In this document: positions 1 to 8,691 of the stretch, piece by piece
Numbering within the stretch: the first letter of the stretch is position 1
How the letters are laid out: the number at the start of each line of letters is the position of its first letter
Assembly (NCBI GenBank): GCA_030609325.1
Contig: JAUWCL010000003.1
Location: forward strand, 57,286 to 121,285
DNA from: Candidatus Krumholzibacteriota bacterium
Lineage (GTDB): Bacteria > Krumholzibacteriota > Krumholzibacteriia > Krumholzibacteriales > Krumholzibacteriaceae
Length of the DNA: 64,000 nucleotides
Direction: 5' to 3'
Position numbers and translations under genes: made by a program
The notes under the pieces: model-generated
What the model was told of the DNA's origin: nothing
The model's input: only the letters and a program-made list of their open reading frames with translations
Databases searched by the model: none

Positions 1-664
1 CACTCACATGCTCGACGACGCCGAGATCATGCGCGACGAAGAGATAGGTAAGTCCGAGATCGCTCTGGAGGTCGGCGAGGAGATTGATTATCTGTGCCTG
101 GACCGATACGTCCAGCGCGGAGACAGGCTCGTCGGCCACGACGATGTCCGGTTCCACGGCCAGGGCCCGCGCTATCCCTATCCTCTGCCTCTGCCCTCCC
201 GAGAACTCGTGCGGGTACCTCGAATACGCCGTCCGCGGAAGCCCGACCTTGTCGAGAAGCTCGCCGACCCGCCTTTCCACATCGGCGCCCCTTGCCAGTT
301 TGTGTATCTTTATACCCTCCGCGATCGTGCTGCCCGCAGTCAGCCTCGGGTTGAGGGAGGAGTACGGGTCCTGGAAGATCATCTGGATCTTCCTGCGCGC
401 CCTGCGCAGTTCCCTGCCCCTGAGGGCGAAAAAATCGGTCCCGTCTATCTCGAGCGTCCCTTCGGTCGGCTCCTCGAGCCTGAGGAGCAGGCGCGCCAGT
501 GTACTCTTGCCGCAGCCCGATTCTCCGACCAGCCCGAGGGTCATTCCCTTTCTGAGCTCGATATCGACGCCGTCGACCGCCCTGACCAGCTGCCTGCCTC
601 GCAGGAAAAGCCCTCCCTGGCTCCTGTAGTACTTCTTCAGCCCCTTCGCGACAAGAATACTCAT
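1..664 (-). CDS. oppF: Oligopeptide/dipeptide ABC transporter ATP-binding protein, OppF/DppF type (3' end outside window)
   Basis: This is the second ATPase of a peptide-type ABC importer, which would energise uptake through the two permeases encoded just upstream. 221 codons are visible before the window edge cuts off the C-terminus. Walker A GESGCGKS lies at residues 47-54, the Q-loop at [11 protein letters not shown], the ABC signature at [14 protein letters not shown], Walker B at IVVADEP and the H-loop at VAHDLGVV. All catalytic motifs are intact. The ATG at 664 overlaps the TGA of the oppD gene (ATGA), so translation is probably coupled. Peptide-type importers also carry nickel or sugars, so the substrate is not fixed by sequence. 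No substrate-binding protein gene is in the window. Confidence 0.93.
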   Translation of the reverse strand, partial: MSILVAKGLKKYYRSQGGLFLRGRQLVRAVDGVDIELRKGMTLGLVGESGCGKSTLARLLLRLEEPTEGTLEIDGTDFFALRGRELRRARRKIQMIFQDPYSSLNPRLTAGSTIAEGIKIHKLARGADVERRVGELLDKVGLPRTAYSRYPHEFSGGQRQRIGIARALAVEPDIVVADEPVSALDVSVQAQIINLLADLQSDLGLTYLFVAHDLGVVEHVS

Positions 665-1638
665 CCGTCGCCCCCCTCGCAGAGCCAGCACCTCGCCAGG
701 CGGCCGCCGGGAAGATCGAAGAGCGGAGGTTCTGTGGCACATTTTTCGAATCTCGCCTGGCACCGGTCGCTGAACCTGCATCCTTCGGGGAGATCGAGCG
801 GATCGGGTACGTTGCCGGGGATCATCGGCAATCTCTCGAGTCTCCGGCCGAGCCTCGGGAGCGAATCGATGAGCCCCTTCGTGTACGGGTGCGCCGGCGA
901 ACCGAAGAGCTCCTCCACCGGCGATTCCTCGACCACTGCCCCCGCGTACATCACGACGACCCGGTCGACCATCTGCGCGACGACGGCCAGATCGTGCGTG
1001 ATGAGAAGGATCGCCATGTTCCTGCCAACGCGCAGCTCGGCGAGGAGCTCGATGATCTGAGCCTGGACCGAGACATCGAGCGCCGTCGACGGCTCATCGG
1101 CGATAAGGAGCTTCGGCTGGCAGCTGAGCGCCATCGCGATCATCACCCTCTGCCTCATTCCCCCGCTCATCTGGTGGGGATAGCTGCTGTAGCGCTTCTC
1201 CGGATCGGGCATCCTGACGAGCCGGAGCATCTCGATTGTTTTTTCCTTCGACTTCCGGCGGCCGAGCTTCTGGTGGAGGGCTATCGCCTCCCTTATCTGC
1301 TCTCCACAGGTGAAGACGGGATTGAGGCTGCTCAGCGGCTCCTGGAAGATAATCGATATCTCGTTGCCCCTGACCTTCCTCATCTCCTTCTCGCTCAGAC
1401 CGAGGAGGTCCCTCCCCTCGAAGAGGATGCTCCCTCCCTCGATCCGTCCGGGGGGATCGGTCACCAGTCTCATTATCGAGAGGGCCGTAACGCTTTTGCC
1501 GCATCCCGACTCGCCGACCAGCCCGACCGTCTCTCCGCGCCCGACGGTGAAGCTCACGCCGTCTACCGCCCTGGCCGTCCCGGCTTCTGTGCGGAATACC
1601 GTTCTCAGATCCTCTATCTTCAGGAGCTCTTCCGGCAT
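661..1638 (-). CDS. oppD: Oligopeptide/dipeptide ABC transporter ATP-binding protein, OppD/DppD type
   Basis: First ATPase of the peptide-type ABC importer, 325 aa, the usual OppD length. Walker A GESGCGKS is at residues 42-49, the Q-loop at [11 protein letters not shown], the signature at [14 protein letters not shown] and Walker B at [13 protein letters not shown]. The C-terminal region has the Cys-containing extension typical of OppD/OppF (GCRFSDRC, with further Cys residues). It starts 16 nt after the oppC stop and overlaps oppF by four bases. The family assignment is secure. The peptide specificity suggested by the name is only a family-level guess. Confidence 0.95.
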   Translation of the reverse strand: MPEELLKIEDLRTVFRTEAGTARAVDGVSFTVGRGETVGLVGESGCGKSVTALSIMRLVTDPPGRIEGGSILFEGRDLLGLSEKEMRKVRGNEISIIFQEPLSSLNPVFTCGEQIREAIALHQKLGRRKSKEKTIEMLRLVRMPDPEKRYSSYPHQMSGGMRQRVMIAMALSCQPKLLIADEPSTALDVSVQAQIIELLAELRVGRNMAILLITHDLAVVAQMVDRVVVMYAGAVVEESPVEELFGSPAHPYTKGLIDSLPRLGRRLERLPMIPGNVPDPLDLPEGCRFSDRCQARFEKCATEPPLFDLPGGRLARCWLCEGGDG

Positions 1639-1654
1639 ATTCCTCCTCTGCCCT

Positions 1655-2512
1655 CTATGTGAACTGCACCGGGTCGAACGAGTCTCTCAGGCCATCGCCG
1701 AGGAGATTGTACCCGACCACTGTAACAACAATCGCCAGACCGGGAAAGGTCGAAACCCACCAGGCGTCGAGCAGCACCTCGCGTCCCTCGTAGACCATCT
1801 GCCCCCAGCTCGGCGTCGGGGGCGGGACGCCGAGGCCGAGAAAGCTCAGGGCCGCCTCGACGAGTATGATCAGGCCTATCTTCAGCGTCGCCGAAACAAT
1901 TATCACGGTGAGAACATTGGGGATGAGATGACGAAGAACGATACGCCTGCTCCCCGCTCCGAGCGCCTCGACCGCACTGACAAACTCCCTGCCCCTCAGT
2001 GACAGGATCTGCCCGCGCACCAGGCGGGCCGTGCCCATCCATCCCGTCGCGCCGAGCAGGATCGTAACGAGCAGGAAGCTCCTCGAGAAGAGGGCTATGC
2101 ACGTCAGCATCAGGAAGAGCCTCGGGATCGACATCAGCGCGTCGACCATCCTCATCAGCACGGCATCGACGATCCCGCCGGTATACCCTGCGACCGATCC
2201 TACTATCGAGCCGAGGACGACGGATATCGTAACGGCAAGGAAGCTCACCGTCAGCGATATCCTCGAGCCGTAGATCAACCTCGTCAGGACATCGCGCCCG
2301 AACTTGTCGGTGCCGAGGGGATGCTCCCTCGACGGCGGCTGGTGCCTCATCTCCGGCAGGTCGCCGTGGGAGACGGGATCGTACGGAGTCAGCACAGGGG
2401 CGAATATCGCGACGAGATAGAGCGCAAGGACCGTAACCGCTGCAGCCATCGCCAGAGGGTTTTTCCGGAACCTCGCCCATCCGGCCGACCAGAGGGACCT
2501 GCCTCCGCTCAT
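1655..2512 (-). CDS. oppC: Peptide ABC transporter permease, OppC/DppC type
   Basis: Inner-membrane permease of the peptide importer, 285 aa. The N-terminus has the OppC pattern: a short cytoplasmic stretch (FRKNPLA), one membrane helix, then an extracytoplasmic segment beginning LTPYDP. The core carries the permease helices and the EAA loop that docks on the ATPases ([16 protein letters not shown] followed by RHLIPN). The C-terminus ends with the usual [12 protein letters not shown] motif. Its start overlaps the oppB stop by four bases (ATGA). Confidence 0.94.
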   Translation of the reverse strand: MSGGRSLWSAGWARFRKNPLAMAAAVTVLALYLVAIFAPVLTPYDPVSHGDLPEMRHQPPSREHPLGTDKFGRDVLTRLIYGSRISLTVSFLAVTISVVLGSIVGSVAGYTGGIVDAVLMRMVDALMSIPRLFLMLTCIALFSRSFLLVTILLGATGWMGTARLVRGQILSLRGREFVSAVEALGAGSRRIVLRHLIPNVLTVIIVSATLKIGLIILVEAALSFLGLGVPPPTPSWGQMVYEGREVLLDAWWVSTFPGLAIVVTVVGYNLLGDGLRDSFDPVQFT

Positions 2513-3495
2513 CGCTCCCCCTCCTCTCCGGAAAATGCGATCCTCGGATCGAGGAGCGCATAACCGAGATCAGCGAGGAGATTGCCCAGGATGACCATCA
2601 CCGAGACGATGAAGTTGATCGCGAGGATAACGGGGTAATCCCTCGTGAATATCGACTCGACCATCAGCGATCCCATCCCGGGCCACGAGAATATCTTCTC
2701 CGTCACGACAGAGCCGCCGAGCAGGAACGGAATGCTCAGGCCGACGATCGTCACGATCGGTATCGCCGCGTTCCGGAAAGCGTGCTTCATCAGCACCGTA
2801 CCCTCGGAGAGCCCCTTGGCGCGGGCCGTACGGACGTAATCGCGCCGCAGCTCGTCGAGCATACTGCCCCTCATGTAACGGGCCATGCCCGCCGCCGACG
2901 CCACTCCGAGCACGAACGCCGGCAGGATGAGGTGGGCCGCCCTGTTGCGGAAGAGCTCCAGGGCGCCGAGGCTCAAGGCATCGATCGACTGCATGTGGGA
3001 AGACGGCAGCCAGCCGAGCTTCAGCGAGAAGAGCATTATCAGCATCAGGGCCAGCCAGAATGACGGGATCGAATATACGACGAGGGCGGCGAGCGTACCG
3101 ACGCGGTCGAAGAGAGAGTTCTTCTTCGCCGCGGACGTGACCCCCAGGGCCACGCCGAGGATCATGTATACGGCCAGTGCCGCGACAGTCAGGCGCAGCG
3201 TGTTGGGAACGGCCCCGGCAAGAAGCTCCGAGACGGGGCGGTTGTACCTCAGGCTGATCCCGAAATCCCCCCGGGCGAAGTTCGAGATCCACCTCGCATA
3301 CTGTTCCGGCACACTGCGGTCGAGGCCGAACTGCCTCCGCATCATCTCGACCGTCTCCGGGTCCATCTCCGGATCGTCGTACCTCGCCATGGGGTCGCCC
3401 GGAGCGAGATGCAGGAGAAAGAACGTGATGGTCAGGACCAGCCAGACGAGGAGGATCGACTGCCCGAGCCTTCCCGCGAAGTACCGCGCCATCAC
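2509..3495 (-). CDS. oppB: Peptide ABC transporter permease, OppB/DppB type
   Basis: Partner permease of OppC, 328 aa. It shows the OppB N-terminal helix, the LAPGDP motif after it, the QFGLDRSVPEQY segment and the EAA loop DYVRTARAKGLSEGTV followed by KHAFRNAAIPIV. About six membrane helices are evident. The gene overlaps the end of the lipoate-ligase gene by four bases (ATGA at 3492-3495). This ties the transporter to the glycine-cleavage operon upstream, an unusual arrangement. Confidence 0.94.
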   Translation of the reverse strand: MMARYFAGRLGQSILLVWLVLTITFFLLHLAPGDPMARYDDPEMDPETVEMMRRQFGLDRSVPEQYARWISNFARGDFGISLRYNRPVSELLAGAVPNTLRLTVAALAVYMILGVALGVTSAAKKNSLFDRVGTLAALVVYSIPSFWLALMLIMLFSLKLGWLPSSHMQSIDALSLGALELFRNRAAHLILPAFVLGVASAAGMARYMRGSMLDELRRDYVRTARAKGLSEGTVLMKHAFRNAAIPIVTIVGLSIPFLLGGSVVTEKIFSWPGMGSLMVESIFTRDYPVILAINFIVSVMVILGNLLADLGYALLDPRIAFSGEEGER

Positions 3496-4286
3496 CGTTC
3501 CACCTTTCCGGCATAAAACTCGGTCGCCTTCTCCGCCGCCGCTCCTTCAATCGCGGCCCGGACGGCTTCCGTAAGGACAAGCTCCTCCGGCTCCCCGCCG
3601 AAGCGCTCGCCGAACCGATCCACTATGTGGCCGCGCAGCTCCTTTTCCTTTCCGGGTTCCCCCGTCTCGGCCTCGACCGTCGTAATCATCCCGGCAAGTC
3701 CCCTCCATCCACCGCGCAGGTACCGTTCTATCCTCTCGGAGCCGCTGCGGAGCAGTATCGATCCGTGCTGTATGAACGCCCGGCCTGTCCTCCTCTGCGC
3801 GCTCCCCGAGATCTTCCTTCCTCCGGCCGTTATCTCGTGTCTGCTCGTCGAGACGAGGCAGGGTGACGACATCGCGCTCTCACCGCTTCCGTGCCGAACT
3901 CCCCCTATCTCCGCTGTAACGCTGGCGGAACGGAGCGCCGAAACGATCACCCCGGCTATGGCGAGGAAGGTATCGGCAAGCCCCTGCCCGAACGGCGGGC
4001 CGAGGGGTGCGGTCACCGAATAGGTCAGCTCTCCGTCGTGCAGGAGAGCCCTTCCACCCGTTATTCTCCTGACGACATCGAGCCCGGCCACCGCGGCCGC
4101 CGCCATGTCTATCGCACATTCCGCATCCTGGTGGTAACCGATCGTTATCGCCGGCGGGCGAAAAGAATAAAGACGAAGCACCGGGGCCCCGCCTTCGTTT
4201 TCAGATCTTTTCAGCAGAAACTCATCGACGGCCATGTTGCTCGCGCCGCTCGCCGGCTTGTCGTCGATCAGGAACCATCCCGCCAT
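3492..4286 (-). CDS. lplA: Lipoate-protein ligase A / octanoyltransferase family protein
   Basis: Member of the BPL/LplA/LipB fold that attaches lipoate or octanoate to a lysine of carrier proteins such as GcvH. About 264 aa. Family motifs are RRITGGRALLHDGELTYSV starting near residue 73 and GRKISGSAQRR with the catalytic-type Lys. I chose the ATG at 4286 because it forms a TGATG overlap with the gcvPB stop. An upstream ATG at 4307 is possible but adds only seven residues inside gcvPB. Position directly after gcvPB suggests that lipoylation of GcvH is its job. Sequence alone does not separate ligase (LplA) from octanoyltransferase (LipM). Confidence 0.87.
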   Translation of the reverse strand: MAGWFLIDDKPASGASNMAVDEFLLKRSENEGGAPVLRLYSFRPPAITIGYHQDAECAIDMAAAAVAGLDVVRRITGGRALLHDGELTYSVTAPLGPPFGQGLADTFLAIAGVIVSALRSASVTAEIGGVRHGSGESAMSSPCLVSTSRHEITAGGRKISGSAQRRTGRAFIQHGSILLRSGSERIERYLRGGWRGLAGMITTVEAETGEPGKEKELRGHIVDRFGERFGGEPEELVLTEAVRAAIEGAAAEKATEFYAGKVER

Positions 4287-5740
4287 CAGGCCTCCCCGGG
4301 CATGCATTCCTCGCCGGGCCAGCAGAGCTCCGGGCTGCGGGCCGCAGATGCCTCGTCGAGACGCCTCACCGGCGTCGTCACCGGCGCCTCGTGGAGGATC
4401 TCCGGATCCTCTTCGGCCTCTTTCGCTATCGCCGCCATCACATCGGCGAAATGGTCGAGGGTCTCCTTCTTCTCCGTCTCGACGGGCTCAATCATGAGAG
4501 CCTCCTCGACGATAAGGGGGAAGTAGACCGTCGGGGCGTGAAGGCCGTAGTCGAGGAGACGCTTGGCCACGTCGACCGTCTTCACCCCGAACTTCTTGAG
4601 GTTTCTCCCCGATGCGACGAACTCGTGCATGCATCGGCCGGGATACTTGATATCGTAGTGTGGCTCGACCTTTTTCATCAGGTAATTGGCGTTTATGATC
4701 GCGTTCTCCGAGGCCTCCCTGAGGCCCTCGCCGCCAAGCGCCTTGATGTAGGCATATGCCTTGACGAAAACGTTGAAATTGCCGAACCACGGGTGGACCC
4801 TGCCGATCGATTCCCCGATATCCTCTTTCAGGGAAAACCGGCCGTTCTCCTTTACGATCCTCGGCACTGGAAGCAGCCCGGCGAGATGCTCGCGCACCCC
4901 GATCGGCCCCGACCCGGGTCCGCCCCCGCCGTGCGGGGTGGAGAATGTCTTATGAAGGTTCACGTGCATGATATCAACGCCTATCGCGCCCGGCCTGACG
5001 ATCCCCAACAGGGCGTTCATGTTCGCGCCGTCCATATAGATCAGGGCGCCGGCGTCGTGGACGATCCTGATTATCCGCTCGATGTCCCTCTCGAACAGGC
5101 CGAGCGTGTTGGGCAGCGTCAGCATCAGCACGGCCGTGTCGCCGCCCGCCTCTCTCTCGAGCACCTCGGGATCGATGAGCCCCGCTTCGTTCGACGGTAT
5201 CGTCTTCGGCGTAAACCCGCAGATGACGACGCTCGCCGGGTTGGTGCCGTGCGCCGAATCGGGGACGAGAACTGTCTTCCTGTTCTCTCCCATGCGGCGG
5301 AACCAGTCCCTCGCGATCATCATCCCGGTCAGCTCCCCGTGGGCGCCGGCGACGGGCTGCAGGCTGAACGCGCTCATCCCGCAGATCTCGCAGAGGTCCG
5401 ACTCGAGCTCGTACATCAACTCGAGCGCGCCCTGCACATCCTCCTCCGACTGGAGAGGATGGAGCCCGGTGAACCCGCCGAGTCCCGCCACCTCCTCATT
5501 GATTACGGGGTTGTACTTCATCGTGCAGCTGCCGAGGGGATACATGCCTTTGTCTATGTGATAGTTCTTCGAGGCAAGCTCGACGAAGTGCCTGATCAGG
5601 TCCTGCTCGCCTATGCGGGGCAGGCCGATCTCTCCGCCGCGCGGACGCGCGAAACCGAGATCCTCGACGGGGCAGTCGTTCGCCGATATGAAGCTTCCGC
5701 TCTTTCCGGCCGTGCCTTTTTCGAATATCGTCGTGCTCAT
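4286..5740 (-). CDS. gcvPB: Glycine dehydrogenase (decarboxylating) subunit 2, P-protein beta chain
   Basis: PLP-dependent half of the split P-protein, which decarboxylates glycine and passes aminomethyl to lipoyl-GcvH. 484 aa, normal for the two-subunit form. The PLP lysine is K264 in NLHKTFSTPHGGGGPGSGP, and DSAHGTNPAS near residue 161 contributes to the cofactor pocket. The start at 5740 overlaps the gcvPA stop (ATGA). The C-terminus contains CWPGEECMPGEA, a Cys-containing end I cannot assign a role. Function is secure from motifs and operon. Confidence 0.96.
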   Translation of the reverse strand: MSTTIFEKGTAGKSGSFISANDCPVEDLGFARPRGGEIGLPRIGEQDLIRHFVELASKNYHIDKGMYPLGSCTMKYNPVINEEVAGLGGFTGLHPLQSEEDVQGALELMYELESDLCEICGMSAFSLQPVAGAHGELTGMMIARDWFRRMGENRKTVLVPDSAHGTNPASVVICGFTPKTIPSNEAGLIDPEVLEREAGGDTAVLMLTLPNTLGLFERDIERIIRIVHDAGALIYMDGANMNALLGIVRPGAIGVDIMHVNLHKTFSTPHGGGGPGSGPIGVREHLAGLLPVPRIVKENGRFSLKEDIGESIGRVHPWFGNFNVFVKAYAYIKALGGEGLREASENAIINANYLMKKVEPHYDIKYPGRCMHEFVASGRNLKKFGVKTVDVAKRLLDYGLHAPTVYFPLIVEEALMIEPVETEKKETLDHFADVMAAIAKEAEEDPEILHEAPVTTPVRRLDEASAARSPELCWPGEECMPGEA

Positions 5741-7092
5741 GCCGCACCCCCCTTCCCGGCCGCCAGGTCGCGCAGCAACTCGAGGTCCTTCCTGGTGCGC
5801 TTCTCGGTCACCGCCACGAGGATCGCATCAGCGCCGAGCGAGGGAAAGTCCTTTCCGAGCGGTATCCCCGCCAGCACGCCGCGTTCTCTCGCCTTCGCGA
5901 CGAACGCGTCCGCGCCGCCGGGCACGGTCATGACGAATTCCTGGAAGAAGTTGTCGCCGAACGGCAGGCCTATCCCGCCGGTCTCCGCGAGCATCCTGTA
6001 GAGGGTCCTCGCCTTCGAAGCGCTCTGCAGCGCCACTTCCCTGAAGCCGTCCTCGCCGAGAGTGGCGAGATAGACCGAGGCGGCAAGTGCCACGAGGCCC
6101 TCGTTGGTGCAGATGTTCGAGGTCGCCTTCTCCCTCCTTATATGCTGCTCGCGGGTCTGGAGGGTCATTGTGTACCCCCTGTTCCCGTCGACGTCCACCG
6201 CCGCGCTGATCAGGCGGCCGGGGCATTTCCTGAGGTACGGCGTCTTCGCCGCCAGGAAACCGAGCAGCGGCCCCCCAAAGTTCTGGGCGATACCAAGCGA
6301 CTGGCCCTCTCCAACCACGATGTCGGCGTCGTACTCTCCGGGCGGCTCGATCAACGCGAGCGACACAGGATCAGCGAGGATGACCAGCAGCGCTCCGGCC
6401 TCGTGCGCCATACCGGAAACGGCCCGCGCGTCCTCGATCAGCCCGAAGTAGTTCGGTTGCGCCAGCACGACGGCTGCTGCTTTCCCGGACAGCATCTCCG
6501 CAAGCCGGCCCCTGTCGATCGTGCCGTCGTCACCGAAGGGGACCTCGTCTATGACGACGTCCTTCCCCACCGCGTAGCTATCTAGTACGGCCCGCACCCT
6601 CCTGGAGAGCGCGGCCGGAACGATGATCCGCCCGGTGCGTTTGATCGTAGCGGCCATCAGCATCGCCTCGGCGAGCGCCGTCGAGGCGTCGTACATTGAG
6701 GCATTCGCCGCATCCATCGCCGTGAGGCGGGCTATCATCGTCTGGTACTCATATATCGCCTGAAGGGTACCCTGGCTTACTTCCGCCTGGTAGGGGGTGT
6801 AAGACGTGTAGAACTCGCTCCGCGAGAGGACGTATCTCACGGTCGCGGGGATGAACCTGTCGTAGATGCCGCCCCCGAGGAAGCTGACCATCTCCGAGGC
6901 GGGGCTGTTCGCCGAGGCGAGAGCGCCGAGCCTCGATACGATCTCAGCCTCACTCATCGAGGGGCCGATATCGAGAACGCCGTCGACGCGAAGCTTCACA
7001 TCGATCGGCTCGAGCAGCTCTTCGAAGGAGGAGACTCCTGTCTCCTTCAGCATTTCGAGCCTGTCACTGTCTGTGTTCTGAACGTAGCTCAT
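5737..7092 (-). CDS. gcvPA: Glycine dehydrogenase (decarboxylating) subunit 1, P-protein alpha chain
   Basis: Alpha chain of the two-subunit P-protein, 451 aa. Recognisable family segments are FLGGGIYDRFIPATVRYVLSR, FYTSYTPYQAEVSQGTLQ and AMDAANASMYDASTALAEA. It lacks the PLP lysine, as expected for this half. It lies between gcvH (22-nt spacer) and gcvPB (4-base overlap). The split form is common in Gram-positives, Thermotogae and FCB-related phyla, unlike the single long gcvP of E. coli. Confidence 0.96.
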   Translation of the reverse strand: MSYVQNTDSDRLEMLKETGVSSFEELLEPIDVKLRVDGVLDIGPSMSEAEIVSRLGALASANSPASEMVSFLGGGIYDRFIPATVRYVLSRSEFYTSYTPYQAEVSQGTLQAIYEYQTMIARLTAMDAANASMYDASTALAEAMLMAATIKRTGRIIVPAALSRRVRAVLDSYAVGKDVVIDEVPFGDDGTIDRGRLAEMLSGKAAAVVLAQPNYFGLIEDARAVSGMAHEAGALLVILADPVSLALIEPPGEYDADIVVGEGQSLGIAQNFGGPLLGFLAAKTPYLRKCPGRLISAAVDVDGNRGYTMTLQTREQHIRREKATSNICTNEGLVALAASVYLATLGEDGFREVALQSASKARTLYRMLAETGGIGLPFGDNFFQEFVMTVPGGADAFVAKARERGVLAGIPLGKDFPSLGADAILVAVTEKRTRKDLELLRDLAAGKGGAA

Positions 7093-7114
7093 CGATCTTC
7101 CTTGCTGTTATCTC

Positions 7115-7501
7115 TCAGTCCTCCTGCTCACCGAGGAATTCCGAATACTCTTCAAAGCTGAACAGGTTGTCGAGCTCTCCGGGATCGCTCATCCTTATCT
7201 TGATGAACCACCCTTCCTCGAACGGGTCGCGGTTGACGATCTCGGGATGCTCGATGATCGCCTCGTTGACCTCGATGATCTCCCCGCTCACCGGCGAGAA
7301 GAGCTCCGCCACCGTTTTGACCGCTTCGATAGTGCCGATCGGGTCCATCTGCTTGACGTTCGATCCAGACTCGGGCAGCTCGATGTAGACAATATCTCCG
7401 AGCTCCACCGCAGCGTACTCGCTGATCCCGATGACGGCGACGCCGCCCTCGTTGCACACCCATTCGTGCTCTTTGGTGTAAGTGCATTCTTCAGGAACCA
7501 T
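7115..7501 (-). CDS. gcvH: Glycine cleavage system H protein
   Basis: Lipoyl carrier that shuttles the aminomethyl group between P, T and L proteins. 128 aa, the usual length. The lipoylated lysine is K62 in IGTIEAVKTVAEL. The N-terminal YTKEHEWV and the C-terminal GWFIKIRMSDPGELD are family hallmarks. It lies between gcvT and gcvPA in the same direction. No lipoamide dehydrogenase (L protein) gene is in the window, so it must be encoded elsewhere. Confidence 0.96.
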   Translation of the reverse strand: MVPEECTYTKEHEWVCNEGGVAVIGISEYAAVELGDIVYIELPESGSNVKQMDPIGTIEAVKTVAELFSPVSGEIIEVNEAIIEHPEIVNRDPFEEGWFIKIRMSDPGELDNLFSFEEYSEFLGEQED

Positions 7502-7557
7502 CGCGCACCTTCCTTTTAAAGAGAGTCCCCGTTCCGATAGTCTGCTCCATGTTTCAA

Positions 7558-8667
7558 TCAGTCGTTCACGCTGCCCTTGTAAAACGGCAACGGCGTTCGC
7601 ACGGCGGCTGCGGCCCTGCCGCGGATGTCGATTGTAATCTCTTTCGCCTTTTTCGGTACAGCCCTTTTAACGAGCGCCATGGCGAGCGCCTTCTTCAGCG
7701 TCGGCGAGAATGTGCCTGAGGTCACCTTCCCGACCGTCTCGCCGTCGTGATGGACGGCGAATCCCTGCCGGGGGATCCCCTTGCCCGTGACCTCGAGCCC
7801 GATCAGCTTTCGGACAGGCTTCTCCTCCTTTTCCCTGGCAAGCGCGTCGCGGCCGACGAAATCGTCTTTTTTCAGCTTCACCACCCAGGAAAGCCCCGCC
7901 TCGAGCGGCGAGGTCTCCTCATCGAGTTCGTGTCCATAGAGGCAGTAGCCCGGTTCAAACCTCAGCGTGTCCCTCGCCCCGAGGCCGATCGGTGCGGCGC
8001 CGTGCTCCCCGCCCCCGTCGAGCAGTCCGTCCCAGACTCCCTTCGTCATCTCGGCGGGAAGATAGATCTCGTAACCAAGCTCTCCTGTGTAACCGGTCCT
8101 CGACAGGAGGATCTCCGCACCCTCGTGCTCGAAAGTGAAGAACCTGTAGTATTCCATTTCCTTTATTCCGGCTGCAACGCGCGAGAAGAACGGATCCGAG
8201 ACAAGCAGGTCCCTCGCCGCCGGGCCCTGGATGGCGATCTGCCCCGTTCCGGCCGTCTGATCTTCGACCTTAACGCCGGCTGGTGCTATCGACCGGAGAT
8301 GCCCTAGGATCTTCTCGGCATTGACGGCGTTCACGACGAACAGCACCCGTTCATCGGAGAACTTGTAGACGAGCAGGTCGTCGAGCACGTGCCCATTTTC
8401 ATTGCAGCATACGGTGTAGCAGATCTGCCCCTCATCGAGGCTGGCGACAGAGTTCGTCACCGCGTAGTCGGCAAAATCGACCGCTCCCGGCCCGGTAAGC
8501 GAGAGCTCTCCCATGTGGCTGACGTCGAACAGCCCGACCTTCGTGCGGACGGTCTCGTGCTCGGCAACGATCCCCTCGAAGGTGACCGGCATGAGGAATC
8601 CGGCGAACTCGACTATCCTGCCGCCTCTCTCGACGTGCGAATCATAAAGGGGTGTCTTCAGGGCCAT
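7558..8667 (-). CDS. gcvT: Aminomethyltransferase, glycine cleavage T protein
   Basis: Transfers the methylene group from aminomethyl-GcvH to tetrahydrofolate and releases ammonia. 369 aa, the full length for GcvT. Motifs include KTPLYDSHVERGGRIVEFAGF at the start, VGLFDVSHMGEL, SRTGYTGELGYEIY and the end segment VTSGTFSPTLKKALAMALV. First gcv gene after uvrA, with only a 24-nt spacer, so there is no room for a glycine riboswitch in front of it. Confidence 0.96.
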   Translation of the reverse strand: MALKTPLYDSHVERGGRIVEFAGFLMPVTFEGIVAEHETVRTKVGLFDVSHMGELSLTGPGAVDFADYAVTNSVASLDEGQICYTVCCNENGHVLDDLLVYKFSDERVLFVVNAVNAEKILGHLRSIAPAGVKVEDQTAGTGQIAIQGPAARDLLVSDPFFSRVAAGIKEMEYYRFFTFEHEGAEILLSRTGYTGELGYEIYLPAEMTKGVWDGLLDGGGEHGAAPIGLGARDTLRFEPGYCLYGHELDEETSPLEAGLSWVVKLKKDDFVGRDALAREKEEKPVRKLIGLEVTGKGIPRQGFAVHHDGETVGKVTSGTFSPTLKKALAMALVKRAVPKKAKEITIDIRGRAAAAVRTPLPFYKGSVND

Positions 8668-8691
8668 CTGATCCTCTCTTTCCAGTACGGG

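Noticed and set aside
8668..8691. Glycine riboswitch before gcvT
   Set aside because: Only 24 nt separate uvrA and gcvT, too short for the aptamer, and no such motif is seen in the other gcv spacers.
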